This document shows positions 6,003 through 9,641 of a stretch of DNA of 9,641 bases, one piece after another (positions within the stretch are counted from its first letter, which is position 1; the number at the start of each line of letters is the position of its first letter). A program made the position numbers and the translations under genes. Where the stretch lies: NCBI GenBank assembly GCA_039917935.1, contig JBDSIM010000063.1, positions 1 through 9,641 on the forward strand, given 5' to 3'. Origin of the DNA: Chryseosolibacter sp039917935. GTDB taxonomy: Bacteria > Bacteroidota > Bacteroidia > Cytophagales > Cyclobacteriaceae. The notes below the pieces were generated by a model. The model ran no database searches. It was given only the letters and a program-made list of their open reading frames with translations, and was not told where the DNA came from.

Positions 6003-7331
6003 TCAGGCGGTTTTACGTTGCTCCTCCGCCGTGTTCATAACGGTCTTATGAAACTGATCTTCTTCGGTTGAGCCCTTCAACGCGGCGGTCGATGCCAGTC
6101 CGCCGGTAACTGTTTCCTGAACAGCATCAAAGTAAGCCGTGCCGACAAATGCCTGGTGCTTCACCGCTTTGAAACCCAGCTCCTGTAAACCGAATTCTTT
6201 TTCCTGCAGTTTCGAATAACCCTGCATTCCCTCCGTGCGATAAGCATGCGCAAGCTCGAACATACTGGTGTTCAATGAGTGAAAACCCGCCAGCGTAATA
6301 AATTGAAATTTATATCCGAGCTCCGCGAGTTGCTCCCTGAAATGTAATCGCTCTGCTTCACTTAGTTTTAATGCCCAGTTAAAAGAGGGAGAGCAATTGT
6401 AAGCCAGCAATTTCTCCGGATAGCAGGATTTTATCGCATGTGCAAATTCACGGGCCTGCCCGATGTCCGGCCGTGAAGTTTCACACCATACGAGGTCTGC
6501 AAAGGGGGCGTAAGCCAACCCTCTTGATATCGCCTGCGTTAAACCATTTTTAACTTTATAAAATCCTTCATGAGTACGATGTCCATAAATAAACGGTCTG
6601 TCATTCTCATCAATGTCACTGGTAATAAGATTAGCTGCGTCTGCGTCGGTCCGCGCAATGATCACGGACGGAACATCCATGACGTCTGAGGCCAGACGCG
6701 CGGCAATTAATTTATCAACAGCCTCCCGGGTGGGAACCAATACCTTTCCACCAAGGTGGCCGCATTTCTTTGCCGACGACAACTGATCTTCAAAATGAAC
6801 GGCTGCAGCTCCCGCTTCTATCATAGCTTTCATCAATTCAAAGGCATTTAGATTTCCTCCAAAACCCGCCTCGGCATCCGCTATGATCGGCGCCATCCAG
6901 TGTATATTTTCTTTTGATTCCGTAACCGCCTGGATCTGGTCGGCCCGCAATAAAGCATTGTTTATTTTCCTGACTGCAGCAGGGACGCTGTCTGAAGGAT
7001 ATAAACTCTGGTCCGGATACATCTGACCCGCAAGATTGGCATCAGCTGCAACCTGCCATCCACTGAGGTAGATTGCCTTTAATCCCGCCTGTACCTGCTG
7101 AATTGCCTGATTTCCTGTCATGGCACCCATTGCCCCAATGTGGCCGTCCTGTTGCAAAAGCTCCCAAAACCGGTTGGAACCCAGTCTTGCCAGGGTATGA
7201 TCTATCCGCACAGTACCGGAAAGCTTGATGACTTCGACCGCCGTATACGGCCGTTCAATACCATTCCATCGCGGATTTGTCTCCCATTCATTCAATAGAT
7301 TCTTAATGAGCTGCTCTTTGTTTGTTTTCAT
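6003..7331 (-). CDS. aceA: Isocitrate lyase (glyoxylate shunt)
   Basis: 442 residues, close to the 434 of the E. coli enzyme. It splits isocitrate into glyoxylate and succinate, letting cells grow on acetate or fatty acids; cytoplasmic homotetramer. The active-site signature KKCGHLGGKVLVPTREAV starts at residue 188, with catalytic C190. Other family blocks are present in order: WNGIERPYTAVEV near 22-34; MTGNQAIQQVQAGLKAIYLS at 71-90, followed by GWQVAAD; IIADAEAGFGG at 149-159; AAAVHFEDQ at 175-183; ARTDADAANLI at 226-236; WCETSRPD at 282-289; YNCSPSFNWA at 311-320; FQFITLAGFHSLN at 342-354; and GYSKLQEKEF at 371-380. It has no internal break and is probably functional. In many genomes aceB (malate synthase) or a regulator lies beside aceA; here neither neighbour is one. 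A LacI-type operator candidate lies 44 nt upstream. The start at 7331 (MKTNKEQL) suits the family N terminus. Confidence 0.97.
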   Translation of the reverse strand: MKTNKEQLIKNLLNEWETNPRWNGIERPYTAVEVIKLSGTVRIDHTLARLGSNRFWELLQQDGHIGAMGAMTGNQAIQQVQAGLKAIYLSGWQVAADANLAGQMYPDQSLYPSDSVPAAVRKINNALLRADQIQAVTESKENIHWMAPIIADAEAGFGGNLNAFELMKAMIEAGAAAVHFEDQLSSAKKCGHLGGKVLVPTREAVDKLIAARLASDVMDVPSVIIARTDADAANLITSDIDENDRPFIYGHRTHEGFYKVKNGLTQAISRGLAYAPFADLVWCETSRPDIGQAREFAHAIKSCYPEKLLAYNCSPSFNWALKLSEAERLHFREQLAELGYKFQFITLAGFHSLNTSMFELAHAYRTEGMQGYSKLQEKEFGLQELGFKAVKHQAFVGTAYFDAVQETVTGGLASTAALKGSTEEDQFHKTVMNTAEEQRKTA

Positions 7332-7893
7332 ATTATCTGGTATTATAGACCTATTAATTTCAAATAATGGTCACGCAAACGATTGCAATCAATTTTTAAG
7401 CCCATAAGGTTATTTTTTCATTCCAGTTTAAGTCCTCAGCCGGCCTCTGTTTTTCAAACCCTTATTTTTAATGAATAAAGCGGCTGTTTTAACCCGAGGA
7501 CATGTTTTTCAGGCGGAAATTTTTGTCAACTTCGATTTATTGCACCCTAAACATCAGATTCTTAATTGAAATCATGTAGAATAGTTTACTCATTTGCCGC
7601 TCAGAAGGCTGCAATATGTCTTGCGACTGCCTTTACCCCTGTGAATCCAATGCTGGCTTCATTCCACTGGAACCCGATAGAAAGGTTTTCAAAGAACATT
7701 GAGTCACATACAGTTTCCGCTATTCCGCCTTACGCGAAAGCGACCAACGCTTATAGTTAGCCGGTTGATGGACAGGCACAGAGACCAAATACTGCAGATG
7801 CCCTTTGCCCAGGGTATAAATATGGCCCATAACCGGTTGCAAGACATCGTAATCAAAGCAGGCCTACCGGCAGGCAGGTTAAAATAACACAGT
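7332..7893. other. Divergent spacer between aceA and the DoxX-like gene
   Basis: 562 bp. The part near aceA (7332-7500) is A+T-rich and holds the operator candidate. The part from about 7560 to 7890 is richer in G+C and has overlapping open frames on both strands: plus 7566-7760 (64 codons), plus 7699-7887 (62 codons), and minus 7604-7729 (42 codons between stops, containing MFFENLSIGFQWNEASIGF). None shows a domain I recognise. It could be the residue of a dead gene or a repeat. Near 7862-7875, GCCTaCCGGcAGGC is an imperfect palindrome of a kind often dispersed between Bacteroidota genes. Confidence 0.4.
7375..7386. promoter_or_regulatory. LacI-family-type operator candidate upstream of aceA
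   Basis: GCAAACGATTGC differs at a single base from the perfect palindrome GCAAACGTTTGC, the classic site for LacI/GalR-family regulators with a central CG. It overlaps a second perfect 10-bp palindrome GATTGCAATC (7381-7390). The site is 44 bp upstream of the aceA start codon, where a repressor could block transcription. The aceA -7 box itself is not clear (TTATTTG on the minus strand, near 7363-7369, is imperfect). No regulator gene is in the window. Confidence 0.45.
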
Positions 7894-8289
7894 ATGACAA
7901 AGGGAAATAAAATTATCTATTGGATGGCTACTATCTGGCTGGCATTAGGAATGCTATCCAGTGGAATAGTACAGTTACTCAGCATGAAAGAGGACGTAGA
8001 TTTCATTATACGATTGGGCTATCCTGTCTATTTTCTAACGATACTGGGTATTTGGAAAATTTTGGGAGTTGTAGCATTGCTTATTCCTAAAGTTCCTTTG
8101 GTAAAAGAATGGGCTTATGCAGGCTTTTTCTTTGCCATGTCGGGAGCGGCATATTCGCATATCGCTTCTGGTAATTCCGTGACGGAAATATTTCCTCCGT
8201 TTTTACTTCTAATCCTGACTGTGGTATCGTGGTACTTCAGACCTGCAGATAGAAAACCATTTCAGTTAATCCAAAGAAGAACAGCATGA
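7894..8289 (+). CDS. DoxX-like small membrane protein
   Basis: 131 residues with four predicted membrane helices: about 8-27 (IYWMATIWLALGMLSSGIVQ), 44-64 (PVYFLTILGIWKILGVVALLI), 73-91 (WAYAGFFFAMSGAAYSHIA) and 100-115 (FPPFLLLILTVVSWYF). The pattern 'SGIVQL...LGYP.YFLTILGIWKILGVVALL.PK.PLVKEWAYAGFFF...GA..SH...G' is the signature of the DoxX-like family in Bacteroidota. Function is not established for this subgroup; some DoxX relatives take part in thiosulfate or redox stress handling. A basic C-terminal tail ends the protein. Its stop overlaps the next start (ATGA at 8286-8289), so the two are translationally coupled and should be co-transcribed. Confidence 0.87.
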   Translation: MTKGNKIIYWMATIWLALGMLSSGIVQLLSMKEDVDFIIRLGYPVYFLTILGIWKILGVVALLIPKVPLVKEWAYAGFFFAMSGAAYSHIASGNSVTEIFPPFLLLILTVVSWYFRPADRKPFQLIQRRTA

Positions 8290-8864
8290 ATCCCAAGGTT
8301 GATTTCTACTTCAGTAAAGCAAAAAATTGGCAGAAAGAATTGGAGCAGTTGCGAATGATCATTCTTGACTGTGGGCTCAACGAAGAATTGAAGTGGGGCG
8401 TTCCATGTTACGCGTTTGAGAAAAAAAACATAGTATTAATACATATGTTTAAAGAATACTGTGCGCTTTTGTTTTTCAAAGGTGCCTTATTAAAGGATGC
8501 CAAGGGTATTCTAATCCAACAAACGGAGAATGTGCAGGGGGCGCGCCAGATCCGGTTCACCAATATTCGGGAAATAGGGAAGATGAAACCCACCCTGAAA
8601 GCCTATATTTATGAAGCCATTGAAGTGGAAGAAGCAGGCTTGAAAGTGCCTGTTAAAAAAACTTCGGATTATACTATTCCCGAAGAATTTCAAAATAAAT
8701 TGGATAAAACCCCTGCCTTAAGAACGGCTTTTGATGCATTGACACCAGGACGGCAAAGAGGATACATTCTTTATTTTTCTGCTGCCAAACAATCCAAAAC
8801 CAGGGAGTCAAGGATTGAAAAATATAGGAAGCAAATTCTCAAGGGAAGGGGTTTAGATGATTAA
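8286..8864 (+). CDS. YdeI/OmpD-associated family protein with DUF1801 domain
   Basis: 192 residues, cytoplasmic. The N-terminal part (about 12-115) is a DUF1801 domain: WQKELEQLRMIILDCGLNEELKWGVPCYAFEKKNIVLIHMFKEYCALLFFKG, followed by a second strand-rich half with GARQIRFTNIREI and a helix KPTLKAYIYEAIEVE. The C-terminal part (130-185) is the OmdA/YdeI-type helical motif: IPEEFQNKLDKTPALRTAFDALTPGRQRGYILYFSAAKQSKTRESRIEKY. Length and both parts match the family used for YdeI-like proteins. Biochemical activity is unknown; DUF1801 has a frataxin-like fold. The start overlaps the DoxX-like stop by 4 nt. Confidence 0.9.
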   Translation: MNPKVDFYFSKAKNWQKELEQLRMIILDCGLNEELKWGVPCYAFEKKNIVLIHMFKEYCALLFFKGALLKDAKGILIQQTENVQGARQIRFTNIREIGKMKPTLKAYIYEAIEVEEAGLKVPVKKTSDYTIPEEFQNKLDKTPALRTAFDALTPGRQRGYILYFSAAKQSKTRESRIEKYRKQILKGRGLDD

Positions 8865-8866
8865 TC

Positions 8867-9347
8867 ATGCAGAACGAAAACAATGACAGAACGAAAACAA
8901 TGACCCTTCAGGCAGGGAACAAAGAATATCCCTATTACTGCATGCGCCAATAGAATTAGTTGGGAAGTATGGACAAAATTAGAACACATTCAGCATTGGT
9001 GGGGTCGTGACGGCTTTACCAATACCATTGAAAAAATGCATCCGGAATCTGGCGGCGAATGGATCTTCGTCATGCACGGGCCGGATGGAAAAAGCTATCC
9101 CAACAAGACCATTTTCAGAGAAGTGTTCAGGCACAAAAAAATAATGCATGAGCATTTTACCCCGAATTTTATTGCCAGTATAGAATTTGAAAGACAAGGT
9201 GATAGGACACTGCTGAATTGGTATAAACTTTATGAAACCAGAAAGCTGTTTGAAATGGTAGAGCAACATCACAAAACCAACGAAGGTTTTAAACAGACTG
9301 TAGCGAAACTTGAAAATTATCTTGCGCAAAAGAATACATCAAAATGA
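8867..9347 (+). pseudogene. SRPBCC/AHSA1-family protein gene, broken by a 17-bp duplication and a 1-nt deletion
   Basis: The 3' two-thirds encode a clear Activator-of-Hsp90-ATPase-1-like (SRPBCC) domain: WEVWTKLEHIQHWWG, then FTNTIEKMHPESGGEW, FVMHGPDGKSYPNKTIF, IEFERQGDRTLLNWY and a C-terminal helix ending NYLAQKNTSK. The expected start is ATG at 8867, two bases after the previous stop. Two lesions break it. A perfect tandem duplication of CAGAACGAAAACAATGA (8870-8886 and 8887-8903) shifts the frame. One T is missing near 8958-8963, where GAATTAGTTGGG should read GAA TTA GTT TGG. Removing one repeat copy and restoring the T gives MQNENNDPSGREQRISLLLH, then APIELVWEVW, a normal family N terminus. 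The remaining intact piece (9036-9347, 103 aa) lacks the first strand and helix. Wild-type members bind hydrophobic ligands; here it is probably inactive unless the lesions are sequencing errors. Confidence 0.82.
8870..8903 (+). repeat. Perfect 17-bp tandem duplication
   Basis: CAGAACGAAAACAATGA occurs twice in immediate succession (8870-8886, 8887-8903), four bases after the presumed start of the SRPBCC gene. Seventeen is not a multiple of three, so the copy number sets the downstream frame. It looks like a replication-slippage product. Confidence 0.92.
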
Positions 9348-9436
9348 GAGAAATAACAGTATCAAGGCACATTCGCTGCAGGGATATTTCAGAAGTCATG
9401 CTGCCTGCGATAATAGAAAAGTTGGTCTGTGCTTAA
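9344..9436 (+). CDS. Doubtful 30-residue ORF
   Basis: ATG at 9344 overlaps the stop of the SRPBCC frame (ATGA), the same coupling seen between the two preceding genes, and opens 30 codons to TAA at 9434. The product begins MREITVSRHI and has no recognised motif or membrane segment. It may be the shortened start of a lost gene or chance. Only the overlap supports it. Confidence 0.2.
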   Translation: MREITVSRHIRCRDISEVMLPAIIEKLVCA

Positions 9437-9517
9437 AGTATCGACTAGTGAGCTTTTGAAATAAACTTAGGAAATTATACGCTTGACACACCTATTCAAC
9501 AGAGATCATATAAAAGT

Positions 9518-9641
9518 ATGAAAAGCAATAAAAAGAAGTTTTCATCAGAACAACGTGAAGAACTACGCTTATCATTAAGAGCCCGTTTTGAGAAAAACAT
9601 GAACCGCCATAAAGGTCTTGAATGGGCTAAAGTAAAAGCAA
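9518..9641 (+). CDS. DUF4256 domain protein, 5' part (cut by window edge)
   Basis: ATG at 9518 starts a frame open to the end of the window. The visible 41 residues read MKSNKKKFSSEQREELRLSL, then RARFEKNMNRHKGLEWAKVK. This is the standard N terminus of DUF4256 proteins (typically about 185 aa: 'L...LKARFEKNMNRHKGLEWAKVQAKLE...'). The function is unknown. It is the fourth or fifth member of the plus-strand cluster, separated from the broken SRPBCC gene by 170 bp, so it may have its own promoter. The TTGACA at 9483-9488 does not fit Bacteroidota promoter rules. Confidence 0.88.
   Translation, partial: MKSNKKKFSSEQREELRLSLRARFEKNMNRHKGLEWAKVKA

Noticed and set aside
8979..9329. 116-codon minus-strand frame opposite the SRPBCC gene
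   Set aside because: Shadow of the SRPBCC coding frame, which shows clear family motifs.
9483..9488. TTGACA resembling an E. coli -35 box before the DUF4256 gene
   Set aside because: Bacteroidota promoters do not use this element and no TAnnTTTG follows at the right distance.
1..9641. CRISPR arrays, tRNA or rRNA genes, insertion sequences
   Set aside because: No regularly spaced repeats, no tRNA T-loop or acceptor pattern, and no transposase motifs were seen on either strand.

Overview
The window looks like a chromosomal piece of a Bacteroidota genome, most likely a Chitinophagaceae- or Cytophagales-like lineage. The evidence is mixed GC composition (A+T-rich spacers, richer genes), near absence of Shine-Dalgarno sequences, TAnnTTTG-type -7 boxes, and family content: a small PorT-like outer-membrane beta-barrel protein, a tiny two-helix membrane protein, and a DoxX / YdeI-DUF1801 / SRPBCC / DUF4256 cluster. 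No taxonomic marker gene is present, so this placement is an inference.

Layout from left to right. Positions 43-918 (minus) hold a bile acid:sodium symporter-family transporter. It is divergent from a stand-alone 5'-3' exonuclease/flap endonuclease at 1150-1986 (plus). A convergent spacer rich in inverted repeats follows. At 2322-2720 (minus) lies a small protein resembling the bacterial eRF1-domain-3-like family. The 642-bp stretch after it contains the frameshifted remains of an NTF2/SnoaL-like gene (about 2938-3175) and the promoter of an outer-membrane beta-barrel gene (3363-3947, plus), which ends in a strong intrinsic terminator. A 57-residue two-helix membrane protein, too short for usual ORF cut-offs, occupies 4071-4244. 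A 423-bp spacer with a dense run of potential hairpins (about 4430-4625) separates it from an MpaB/DUF2236-family putative haem oxygenase at 4668-5447 (minus). That gene has a good Bacteroidota promoter and a leader of roughly 120 nt. Isocitrate lyase (aceA, 6003-7331, minus) stands alone with no malate synthase beside it. It has a near-perfect LacI-family-type operator just upstream.

From 7894 to the right edge a plus-strand cluster runs: DoxX-like membrane protein; YdeI/DUF1801 protein (ATGA overlap); an SRPBCC/AHSA1 gene broken by a 17-bp tandem duplication and a 1-nt deletion; a doubtful 30-residue ORF; and the start of a DUF4256 gene cut by the window edge.

The genes do not form one evident pathway. 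aceA belongs to the glyoxylate shunt, the exonuclease to nucleic-acid processing, and the right-hand cluster is a set of small poorly understood proteins often found together in Bacteroidota. I did not find a convincing new multi-gene system, CRISPR array, tRNA, rRNA or insertion sequence. The most informative oddities are the two decayed genes, the hairpin-rich spacer, the aceA operator candidate, the MpaB leader, and an exonuclease whose closest remembered relatives are in high-GC phyla.
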